A stretch of DNA of 15,365 nt from DATAAZ01 sp036259875 (GCA_036259875.1 DATAAZ010000051.1:1-15365), one strand, 5' to 3'; counted from the first letter of the stretch, positions 1-4,560 are shown. The notes: generated from the sequence alone by a model not told the origin. Numbers and translations are program-made.

Positions 1-501
1 CGCACGGACGACGCGCTCCGGGACGAGCGCGGCCCGGAACTTGAGCGCGAGCATCGGGTCGAGCTTCTGGAGCTCCGGGCTCGACCCGTCGGCCTGCGCG
101 AGGATCCCGAGCGGTCGCAGCTTCTCTTCCACAAGTACGCGGACGTTGTCGGCGCTGACTCCTCGTCCGAACTTCTCGGTCACGCGCTCGGCGATCGCCG
201 CGTAGTCGCGCCGACCGTCCACGTCCTCGGCGACGAGGTAGAGGAGGCGCGGCATCTGGATCGTCTGGCCGTCCGCGCGGCGGGCGATGTACGGGGGCTC
301 CTTGTAGCCCGACTCCTTGTATTCGCCGATCAGCTCGATCCCGGCCGCGAGCTGTGGAACGTCCGCTTTCGGCTCCGCCTGCTCGGCGAGGCGCTCGCCC
401 GACGACGCCTGGGCGGCCTCGGCCTTCTCCGGCCGCACCGGCTGGCGGCCGTCGCCGGTGTCAGGCGTGTCGGTCGTCTGCTCTTGCGTTCGCTCGCTCA
501 T
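1..501 (-). CDS. PqqD/RRE-like domain protein, N-terminal part (putative M50-type peptide zinc metalloprotease), truncated by window edge
   Basis: The first 167 codons are visible, from ATG at 501 off the left edge. Residues 1-50 are Glu/Gln/Ala-rich and probably disordered. Residues about 55-140 read G-I-E-L-I-G-E-Y, then R-R-A-D-G-Q, then L-L-Y-L-V-A-E-D-V-D-G-R-R, then A-E-R-V, then A-D-N-V ... L-G-I-L. This spacing suits a PqqD-like fold, the precursor-binding RRE element of RiPP enzymes. From memory the same N terminus occurs in actinobacterial proteins called putative peptide zinc metalloprotease (M50-like), but the HExxH site would lie outside the window, so catalysis is not shown. It is the last visible gene of the small-peptide operon, 68 bases after the 71-residue paralog, behind a 9-bp hairpin. 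I see no clear Shine-Dalgarno sequence, so translation may be weak. The gene is surely real; the family call is moderate. Confidence 0.6.
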   Translation of the reverse strand, partial: MSERTQEQTTDTPDTGDGRQPVRPEKAEAAQASSGERLAEQAEPKADVPQLAAGIELIGEYKESGYKEPPYIARRADGQTIQMPRLLYLVAEDVDGRRDYAAIAERVTEKFGRGVSADNVRVLVEEKLRPLGILAQADGSSPELQKLDPMLALKFRAALVPERVVRA

Positions 502-518
502 CGGGCCCGGGCGACAAA

Positions 519-542
519 GGGGGCGGCTCAGCGGCCGCCCCC
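519..542 (-). terminator. Perfect 9-bp GC hairpin between peptide genes and enzyme gene
   Basis: GGGGGCGGC (519-527) and GCCGCCCCC (534-542) form a perfect stem around a 6-base loop. In the minus-strand transcript it is followed by only TTTG, so it is at best a partial terminator. It may also protect the 3' end of the peptide-gene mRNA. It sits exactly between the last small paralog and the long downstream gene, where differential expression would be expected. Confidence 0.45.
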
Positions 543-569
543 TCGGTCAGTTGCTCCGCGGTCGTCGGA

Positions 570-785
570 TCAGGTCCCCTGCCCGATCGCCGCGTCCTGC
601 GCCGCGTCCGCGTAGGCAGTCGCGTTGTCGGACAGGACGTTCGCCGCAACGGCCGCGTTCACGGGCACGGCGACATTCAGGTTGATGAGCGACATCGCCG
701 CCCGCTCCGGAAGCTCTTCGCCCGCGAGCTGGTCAAGCTCCTCGCGCGTCAGCGTCCGGTATTCCTGACTGGTCGTCTCGGTCAC
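570..785 (-). CDS. Small precursor-like peptide, paralog 1 (71 aa)
   Basis: This 71-residue protein starts at GTG 785, 11 bases after the stop of paralog 2, with only a weak GGCGAG ribosome site. Its N-terminal half reads Q-E-Y-R-T-L-T-R-E-E-L, then L-A-G-E-E-L-P-E-R-A-A-M, nearly identical to paralogs 2 and 3. The second half is Asn/Ala/Val-rich, contains N-V-L-S-D-N, and ends in G-Q-G-T without the T-G-P tail of the others. It has no Cys, no signal peptide and no membrane segment. I do not recognise a named family. The conserved leader-like half, variable tail, tandem copies and neighbouring RRE-like gene suggest a precursor peptide; processing is inference. A small structural or surface peptide is the main alternative. 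Confidence 0.8.
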   Translation of the reverse strand: MTETTSQEYRTLTREELDQLAGEELPERAAMSLINLNVAVPVNAAVAANVLSDNATAYADAAQDAAIGQGT

Positions 786-796
786 GGCTCGCCGCC

Positions 797-1024
797 CTAC
801 GGGTTGATCGGGCCGGTCGCCTGCGTGATGTCGACGTCCTGCTCGGCGTTCGCGTACGCGATCGAGTTGTCCGAGAGAACGTTCGCCGCGACCGCGGCGT
901 TGATCGGCGCGGCGAGGTTCGCGTTGATGAGCGCCATCGCGGCGCGCTCCGGAAGCGGCTCGCCCGCGAGCTGATCCAGCTCCTCGCGCGTGAGCGTCCG
1001 GTACTCCTGCGGTGTGTCTGTCAT
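797..1024 (-). CDS. Small precursor-like peptide, paralog 2 (75 aa)
   Basis: This 75-residue protein starts at ATG 1024 behind a strong AAGGAGG ribosome site with a 9-base spacer. It shares with paralog 1 the run from the Q-E-Y-R-T-L-T-R-E-E-L block to L-P-E-R-A-A-M, differing by one residue (G-E-P-L instead of G-E-E-L). The second half is L-I-N-A-N-L-A-A-P-I-N-A-A-V-A-A, then N-V-L-S-D-N-S, then I-T-Q-A-T-G-P-I-N-P. Positive charge lies mainly in the first half; the second half has no Lys, Arg or Cys. It follows paralog 3 after 17 bases and precedes paralog 1 by 11, so the three are co-transcribed. The strong ribosome site implies high output. Function is unknown; see the operon finding. Confidence 0.85.
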   Translation of the reverse strand: MTDTPQEYRTLTREELDQLAGEPLPERAAMALINANLAAPINAAVAANVLSDNSIAYANAEQDVDITQATGPINP

Positions 1025-1041
1025 CTCGTTTCGCCTCCTTT

Positions 1042-1275
1042 CTACGGCTGCTGCGTCATCGGGCCGGTCGCCTGCGTGATGTCGGCCGACTGCTCGGCGT
1101 TCGCGATCGCTGTCGAGTTGTCCGAGAGCACGTTCAACGCCGCGGCGACGTTGACCGGTGCAGCGACGTTCGCGTTGATAAGCGACATCGCGGCGCGCTC
1201 CGGCAGCTCCTCGCCCGCGATCGCCTCGAGCTCTTCACGCGAGAGCGCCCGGTACTCCTGGGGTGCTTCCGTCAT
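1042..1275 (-). CDS. Small precursor-like peptide, paralog 3 (77 aa)
   Basis: This 77-residue protein starts at ATG 1275 with a strong AAAGGAGG ribosome site that lies inside the end of the upstream gene. Its start codon overlaps the upstream stop as ATGA, so translation is probably coupled. It opens Q-E-Y-R-A-L-S-R-E-E-L-E-A-I-A-G-E-E-L-P-E-R-A-A-M, and continues S-L-I-N-A-N-V-A-A-P-V-N with N-V-L-S-D-N-S and I-T-Q-A-T-G-P-M-T-Q-Q-P at the end. The tail up to T-G-P matches paralog 2, and about 25 bases are nearly identical between 1060-1086 and 808-834, indicating recent tandem duplication. No signal peptide is seen. Function is unknown; a precursor peptide is the favoured reading. Confidence 0.85.
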   Translation of the reverse strand: MTEAPQEYRALSREELEAIAGEELPERAAMSLINANVAAPVNVAAALNVLSDNSTAIANAEQSADITQATGPMTQQP

Positions 1276-1523
1276 CGTCCTTCCTCCTTTCCGTGGTGAT
1301 CACGATCTCCCGCTCGCGCGGTCTGCTCTCCGGTCGCCCGGGCCTCCTTGAAGAGGACGCTCGCTTCGCCGTGCTGGACGACCCGCACGCGCTGGCGGCT
1401 CGAGACAGACGTTCGGCTGCTCTCCGCCCCGCCTTCCGCCGCGGCGTCGGCCACGTTGACGAGGCCGAGCACGTGGACCCCGTCTTCCTCGTACCTGAAG
1501 GTCTTGCTACCGGTCTTCTTCAT
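1272..1523 (-). CDS. Unrecognised 83-aa protein interleaved in the peptide operon
   Basis: The frame starts at ATG 1523 with a GGAGG ribosome site about 9 bases upstream. It overlaps the end of the divergent small paralog by 17 bases and ends in an ATGA overlap with the start of paralog 3. Such coupling on both sides argues that it is translated. The protein begins M-K-K-T-G-S-K-T-F-R-Y-E-E-D-G-V-H-V-L-G, a short strand-like stretch, then a basic Ser-rich block S-S-R-Q-R-V-R-V-V-Q and a hydrophilic charged tail. It has no Cys, membrane segment or signal peptide. It does not share the L-P-E-R-A-A-M motif, so it is not a paralog of its neighbours. A partner, immunity or scaffold protein is possible but unsupported. 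Confidence 0.65.
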   Translation of the reverse strand: MKKTGSKTFRYEEDGVHVLGLVNVADAAAEGGAESSRTSVSSRQRVRVVQHGEASVLFKEARATGEQTARAGDRDHHGKEEGR

Positions 1524-1737
1524 CCGCTTCTTCCTCCGCTTGCGCGTAGTCCGCGCGCTCGTTTTCGGCGATGTCCTCGCCGGCGAGAACGTCCGCGGCG
1601 ATCGCCGGATCGATCGGGATCGCGACGTTCGTGTCGACGATCGCCATCGAGGCCCGGTCGGGGATCGCTTCCGGGGTCTGCTCCGCGAGCTCTTCGGGCG
1701 TGAGCTCGGATTTCTCGGGTCTCTCCTCCTCCGTCAT
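1507..1737 (-). CDS. Divergent acidic member of the precursor-like family (76 aa), first operon gene
   Basis: I place the start at ATG 1737, giving M-T-E-E-E-R-P, which matches the M-T-E/M-T-D openings of the three paralogs; GTG 1749 would add four residues. GGTGAG lies about 7 bases upstream of the ATG. The protein keeps the family framework in diverged form: L-T-P-E-E-L, I-P-D-R-A-S-M-A-I, N-V-A-I-P-I-D-P-A-I-A-A-D-V-L-A. The N-V-L-S-D-N-S block has become D-V-L-A-G-E-D, the Asn-rich tail is replaced by Glu/Asp/Ala sequence, and the end is E-E-E-A-D-E-E-D-R. It may be a specialised precursor, an antagonist or a chaperone-like relative. Membership of the family is clear from the alignment; its role is not. 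Confidence 0.75.
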   Translation of the reverse strand: MTEEERPEKSELTPEELAEQTPEAIPDRASMAIVDTNVAIPIDPAIAADVLAGEDIAENERADYAQAEEEADEEDR

Positions 1738-1748
1738 ATGACCGCTCA

Positions 1749-1776
1749 CCCGCGGGCCCGGTCGCCCGCCCGCGGG
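1749..1776 (-). promoter_or_regulatory. 5' leader hairpin overlapping the first ribosome site of the peptide operon
   Basis: CCCGCGGGC (1749-1757) and GCCCGCGGG (1768-1776) form a perfect 9-bp stem with a 10-base loop. On the minus-strand mRNA the base of the stem runs into the GGTGAG ribosome site (1745-1750) of the first gene, so folding could limit its access. Confidence 0.35.
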
Positions 1777-1819
1777 GCTACGGGGTCGGATTCCCGTTGC
1801 ACCGAGTCGACAATCGCGT

Positions 1820-1837
1820 CGTCAAGGCCCGTTGACG
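1820..1837. promoter_or_regulatory. Inverted repeat with divergent -35-like hexamers
   Basis: CGTCAA (1820-1825) and TTGACG (1832-1837) are perfect reverse complements separated by six bases. Each reads TTGACG outward, one toward the HTH/Clp-N gene and one toward the peptide operon. The rightward copy has a matching -10 box; the leftward copy has only a poor one (GTGCAA at 1797-1802). Confidence 0.45.
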
Positions 1838-1866
1838 GCGAAGAAAACCCGGTTACTCTCGGAGTA
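1832..1866 (+). promoter_or_regulatory. Promoter of the HTH/Clp-N gene, apparently leaderless
   Basis: The -35 is TTGACG at 1832-1837 and the -10 is TACTCT at 1854-1859, with a 16-base spacer. Seven bases then separate the -10 from GTG 1867, placing the transcript start at or next to the start codon. GGAG at 1861-1864 is too close to the GTG to serve as a normal ribosome site. Confidence 0.5.
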
Positions 1867-2565
1867 GTGGGTCGAAACGCGGTCGATGCGGCGATGGCAG
1901 CGGCCGAGGCGCTGCCGCCTCGAGAAGGCCTGGAAACAGTCGCGGCGGTGCGCGCGCGCCTCGAGAGGCTCGAGGCGCTCCACGTGGAGAACGCAATGCG
2001 GGCGGGCTGGTCGTGGCGCCAGGTGGCCGAGGCGATGGGCGTGACCAAGCAAGCGGTCCACAAAAAGCACGCACGCCGGGTCGCCGAGAAGCTGGCCGTC
2101 GAGGCGGGTGGTGAGCGCGGCCGGCTGATCGTCACCGGAGAGGCGCGGCAATCGGTTCGGCTGGCGCGCGAGGAAGCGGAGGCGTTGGGCGCGGCGCGTG
2201 TCCGGCCGGATCACCTGCTCCTCGGCCTTCTTCGCGGCACGGGACCGGCCGCCGCGGCGCTCGGCGACGCGGGCATCACGCTCGCGCGGGCGCGCGCCGC
2301 CGCCCGGGCGCTCCCGGCAGATCCGGTCGACGGGCCGGCACCGGCTCCCGGCGAGCGGGTTCCGATTGCGCCCGACGCGCGCGGCGTCCTCGAGGAGTCG
2401 CTTCGCCGCGCGGTCGCGCGGGGGGACGGCCACCTCGGCGTCGAGCACCTGCTGCTCGCGTTCCTCCGAGACGAGGGGCGGGGGGCGGCGCTCCTGGCGG
2501 CGCTCGCCATCGACCCGGCGGCGCTCGAGCCCCTCGTCGACGAGCGCGTCGCGACGCCGATCTAA
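1867..2565 (+). CDS. HTH plus tandem Clp N-terminal repeat protein (232 aa)
   Basis: Residues 43-72 form a helix-turn-helix: G-W-S-W-R-Q-V-A-E-A-M-G-V-T-K-Q-A-V-H-K-K-H. Two Clp-N repeats follow, at about 90-150 (A-R-Q-S-V-R-L-A-R-E-E-A and V-R-P-D-H-L-L-L-G-L-L) and 167-228 (L-G-V-E-H-L-L-L-A-F-L). In ClpA/ClpC the Clp-N domain binds substrates and adaptors; here no ATPase domain follows, so this is probably a DNA-binding protein with a Clp-N-type sensing or docking part. GTG 1867 is chosen because a promoter ends there and the sequence G-R-N-A-V-D-A-A-M begins a plausible helix; ATG 1894 is the alternative. It diverges from the peptide operon across 129 bases, so it is a candidate regulator of it; that link is inference. 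Confidence 0.85.
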   Translation: MGRNAVDAAMAAAEALPPREGLETVAAVRARLERLEALHVENAMRAGWSWRQVAEAMGVTKQAVHKKHARRVAEKLAVEAGGERGRLIVTGEARQSVRLAREEAEALGAARVRPDHLLLGLLRGTGPAAAALGDAGITLARARAAARALPADPVDGPAPAPGERVPIAPDARGVLEESLRRAVARGDGHLGVEHLLLAFLRDEGRGAALLAALAIDPAALEPLVDERVATPI

Positions 2566-2577
2566 TCTTCCTCGGCG

Positions 2578-2718
2578 ATGGCACGTGCGCGGCGCATGCG
2601 CGGCGCGAGCCGCTGGGACGAGGACAACCGCCTCGTCCCGAACCCGTGGGCGTTCGCCGCGGTCGCCGCCATCGTGGGCGGGATCGGCGGGCTCGCGCTG
2701 CTGATCTGGCTGCTCTAG
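2578..2718 (+). CDS. Small single-pass membrane protein (46 aa)
   Basis: ATG 2578 opens a 46-residue frame. It has a basic N terminus (M-A-R-A-R-R-M-R-G), a short acidic/polar segment W-D-E-D-N-R-L-V-P-N-P-W, and a C-terminal hydrophobic helix rich in Ala, Gly, Ile and Leu (about residues 24-46) that ends the protein. This suggests a single-pass membrane protein with a basic, probably cytoplasmic, N terminus. It starts 12 bases after the HTH/Clp-N gene and may share its transcript. Its stop overlaps the stop of the convergent minus-strand gene as CTAG. No family is recognised. The frame is short, so some doubt remains. Confidence 0.55.
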   Translation: MARARRMRGASRWDEDNRLVPNPWAFAAVAAIVGGIGGLALLIWLL

Positions 2719-2948
2719 CGCTGGTCGGCGCGGCGTTCCGAGGGCGTCTCGCCTTCCTGCGGCGCGCCGCCCGGCCCGCTCATGACGGTGCCGCCCTGCT
2801 CGACCACGTCGCGCGGGTCGGCCGTGCGATACTCGTCGCTCTGGCGGCCACCGCGCGGGTCGTCCTCACGGTCGAGCGCCTCGGGCTCGCCTTGCTGCCT
2901 CGCGGCGGTGGGGCGTTTTCGGCCGAGCAGCCTGTCGAGGAAGCTCAC
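2715..2948 (-). CDS. Hydrophilic, probably disordered protein (77 aa), third gene of the BolA-glutaredoxin operon
   Basis: GTG 2948 overlaps the glutaredoxin stop as GTGA, giving translational coupling. The protein starts M-S-F-L-D-R-L-L-G-R-K-R-P, a short amphipathic basic helix that could contact membrane or partner. The rest is Gly, Asp, Glu, Arg and Pro-rich with no hydrophobic core, so it is probably unstructured. There are no Cys residues and hence no obvious metal site. The family is not recognised. Its position suggests a link to BolA/glutaredoxin iron-sulfur work, but only by neighbourhood. Its stop codon overlaps that of the convergent 46-residue membrane protein. Confidence 0.65.
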   Translation of the reverse strand: MSFLDRLLGRKRPTAARQQGEPEALDREDDPRGGRQSDEYRTADPRDVVEQGGTVMSGPGGAPQEGETPSERRADQR

Positions 2949-3340
2949 GGAACGAGCGGGAAGCGGGTCGGCCGACCGGCCAGGTCGATCACTCGCTCCT
3001 CGCGCGGCGCAGACGACCAGCCGTCGCTGAGTGCCGCATCGAGCTTCTCACGGAGCTCGCCCGTCGCGGCGAGCTCCTCGACGATGTCGGCGCCGCCTAG
3101 GAGTTCGCCGCGGACGAAGACCTGCGGGATGGTCGGCCAGTTCGAGAGTGCGGAGAGCTCCTGGCGGATCCGCGGGTCAGGAAGGACGTCCACCGCCGTA
3201 ACGGGCGCCCCCACGCCGCGAAGCGCGTCGAGCGCGCGTGCCGAGTTCCCGCAGAAAACGCGCTCGGGCGTTCCCTTCATGAAGAGGACCACGTCCTCGC
3301 TCTCGATCGTCTGCTTGATCCGGTCTTTCAGGTCGTTCAC
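2945..3340 (-). CDS. Monothiol glutaredoxin, Grx4-like, with variant CGNS active site (131 aa)
   Basis: The protein has the Grx4/Grx5 framework: V-V-L-F-M-K-G-T-P-E at 17-26, the active-site cysteine at 30, W-P-T-I-P-Q-V-F-V at 68-76 with the expected cis-proline, and G-G-A-D-I-V at 82-87. Class members bind a glutathione-ligated [2Fe-2S] cluster and pass it to partners, including BolA. The usual C-G-F-S is here C-G-N-S (30-33), an uncommon change at the third position. Residues 107-131 form a family-atypical tail. GTG 3340 overlaps the BolA stop (GTGA), and its own stop overlaps the next start in the same way, so the three genes are coupled. Family is confident; whether CGNS keeps cluster binding is unknown. 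Confidence 0.88.
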   Translation of the reverse strand: MNDLKDRIKQTIESEDVVLFMKGTPERVFCGNSARALDALRGVGAPVTAVDVLPDPRIRQELSALSNWPTIPQVFVRGELLGGADIVEELAATGELREKLDAALSDGWSSAPREERVIDLAGRPTRFPLVP

Positions 3341-3597
3341 GGCGCTCCCCTGGTCGTCATGCGAAGCTCGTGGATCGTGCCGTCCGCAAGCGGTTCTGCG
3401 AGGGCATCGTAGACGAGGCGATGCTGGTCGAGAAGCGAGAGATCGGCGAAGCGCGGGCTCGCGACCGTTACGTGGAAGTGGTCGCCACCGCCTGTGCGGT
3501 CGAGCACCGAGAGCTCCGTCGCGTCGGGAAACGCAGCGCGGAGAAGCTCTTCGAGGCGCCCGACCACGCCCGGGACGGTACCAGCGCGTTCCGCCAC
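3337..3597 (-). CDS. BolA/IbaG family protein (86 aa)
   Basis: The small BolA fold is seen as R-L-E-E-L-L-R-A-A-F-P-D-A at 14-26, D-H-F-H-V-T-V-A-S-P-R-F at 39-50, D-Q-H-R-L-V-Y-D-A-L at 57-66 and I-H-E-L-R-M-T-T at 75-82. The conserved histidines at 59 and 76 match positions used for cluster sharing with monothiol glutaredoxins. BolA proteins act with such glutaredoxins in iron-sulfur trafficking and iron sensing. The next gene is exactly such a glutaredoxin, overlapping by GTGA, which supports a BolA-Grx heterodimer. GTG 3597 is taken as start, but no clear ribosome site supports it; a start at a GTG near residue 11 would also leave the fold intact. Confidence 0.85.
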   Translation of the reverse strand: MAERAGTVPGVVGRLEELLRAAFPDATELSVLDRTGGGDHFHVTVASPRFADLSLLDQHRLVYDALAEPLADGTIHELRMTTRGAP

Positions 3598-3666
3598 ATC
3601 CGAGAGTTGCGCCGTGACGCGACGTATCGACGTCGCGACCGTCGCCGTCCTGAGCGGACCGGCCGG

Positions 3667-4104
3667 CTAACGCGCGCTCGGCTGGTGGGCGCGGTCACGC
3701 GGCCCATTCGCCGATTCGTCGACCGGCGGCTCGCGGACGAGCGAGATCGCGATTGCGAGAGCGTCGAGCACGTCGTCGGCTCGCCGCCGCGGTGCGTCGT
3801 TCCAGACGCTCGCGACGCCGTTCACGGCAGCGGTAACGGCGAGACTCGCCCGCTGGAACGCATGCAACGCGAGCTCGGGCTCGGCCTCGCTCGTACGCAA
3901 CACGCGAAGGAGCGAGCCCGTAAGCGACCACTCGCACGCGGTCGGGCTGTGCGCTGCGACGGGACGCCCGTCCGCGTCGCGCGCGGAGGTTCCCTGGCAC
4001 CAGCCCGTCGCGACGAGGTCGTAGGCGTCGGCGAGCCACGCCTCGGCGAGCGCTGCAACCGGCCGCGTGGACGGCTCGGGATCGCTGTGGTCGATCGCGA
4101 TCAT
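3667..4104 (-). CDS. DUF6197-like protein (145 aa)
   Basis: I take ATG 4104 (M-I-A-I-D-H-S-D-P); a TTG at 4161 would add 19 residues without support. The body has A-L-A-E-A-W-L at 18-24, G-W-C-Q-G-T-S-A-R-D-A-D-G-R-P-V at 34-49, a C-E-W-S-L-T-G-S-L segment at 57-65 and S-V-W-N-D-A-P-R-R at 99-107. This order of a G-W-C-Q-G motif, a Cys/Trp/Gly helix and a W-N-D motif is what I know from DUF6197 proteins of actinobacteria, which have no assigned reaction. The C-terminal 20 residues are charged and probably flexible. It lies 69 bases upstream of the BolA gene on the same strand and may share transcription. Confidence 0.6.
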   Translation of the reverse strand: MIAIDHSDPEPSTRPVAALAEAWLADAYDLVATGWCQGTSARDADGRPVAAHSPTACEWSLTGSLLRVLRTSEAEPELALHAFQRASLAVTAAVNGVASVWNDAPRRRADDVLDALAIAISLVREPPVDESANGPRDRAHQPSAR

Positions 4105-4213
4105 CGGCACGGCACGGGTTGTCGCGCCCGGACGATGGTCTGCTGCCGCGAACTGCAGCAAAGCCTGCAGTCGATCTGTCTCTCGCCCGGCCCCTCCACC
4201 TTCGGGCCGGCCA

Positions 4214-4384
4214 TCAGTACCGTGGGTCGCTCGTCTCGTGGGAAACGAGCCGCTTCGTGTAGACGTCGAGCCAGAGGTAGGCGTGCGGCTCGCCCCCGTT
4301 CGTCGGATGGACGCTGCGCGGGACGTCGCCCTCGCCCGCCTCCGCGCATGTGCACGCGTCGGGTGAGCACGTGTGGTCGCTCAT
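4214..4384 (-). CDS. Small Cys-containing protein (56 aa)
   Basis: ATG 4384 is preceded by AGGGGG about 4 bases upstream. The 56 residues open M-S-D-H-T-C-S-P-D-A-C-T-C-A-E-A, giving three cysteines and a histidine within 13 residues, which could bind a metal. The second half, P-H-A-Y-L-W-L-D-V-Y-T-K-R-L-V-S, reads like a folded strand-rich stretch, and the end is D-P-R-Y. Third codon positions are strongly GC, as in the neighbours. I do not know the family. It lies 109 bases upstream of the DUF6197-like gene on the same strand. A chance frame cannot be excluded at this length. Confidence 0.5.
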   Translation of the reverse strand: MSDHTCSPDACTCAEAGEGDVPRSVHPTNGGEPHAYLWLDVYTKRLVSHETSDPRY

Positions 4385-4403
4385 GAAACCCCCTCTCGTG
4401 GGA

Positions 4404-4432
4404 CACCCCGGCGGGGGCGTTACGCCGGGGTG
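4404..4432. repeat. Perfect 10-bp inverted repeat upstream of the small Cys protein
   Basis: CACCCCGGCG (4404-4413) and CGCCGGGGTG (4423-4432) pair perfectly around a 9-base loop. It lies 20 bases before ATG 4384 on the minus-strand transcript. It has no T-run, so it could be a leader structure or a terminator for the gene ending at 4576. A smaller pair, AGCGACC/GGTCGCT, lies beside it at 4441-4458. Confidence 0.5.
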
Positions 4433-4560
4433 CCTGGTGCAGCGACCGACTGGTCGCTACGACGCCCCCGCGACCAGCCGATGTTGTCGAGACGAGGGCG
4501 AACCTACCCCGCACGCACGGAGAACGGAACGCGGATGCGCGCGATTACCGCGCGCGCTAC

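Noticed and set aside
317..974. Long plus-strand frames opposite the peptide genes
   Set aside because: They are Arg/Ser/Pro-rich, have no family resemblance and lie antisense to genes with strong ribosome sites and clear paralogy.
1..1275. Daptide, lanthipeptide or Nif11-type precursor identity for the small genes
   Set aside because: The cores have no Cys, few Ser/Thr, and no GG leader or matching enzymes in view, so no known class was assigned.
1820..1825. Full sigma-70-type promoter for the peptide operon using the leftward TTGACG
   Set aside because: The -10 at the right spacing (GTGCAA) is poor, so only the -35-like half is reported.
1348..1866. Extension of the HTH/Clp-N frame upstream to 1348
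   Set aside because: The extension runs antisense through two peptide-operon genes, and a promoter ends at GTG 1867, so the added part is chance open frame.
3370..4386. 338-residue plus-strand frame
   Set aside because: Its Arg-rich low-complexity sequence is antisense to BolA and the DUF6197-like gene, both recognisable.
4101..4514. 137-residue minus-strand frame overlapping the 56-residue Cys protein
   Set aside because: It has no ribosome site, crosses two hairpins, and lacks family resemblance; the shorter frame has a better start and codon pattern.
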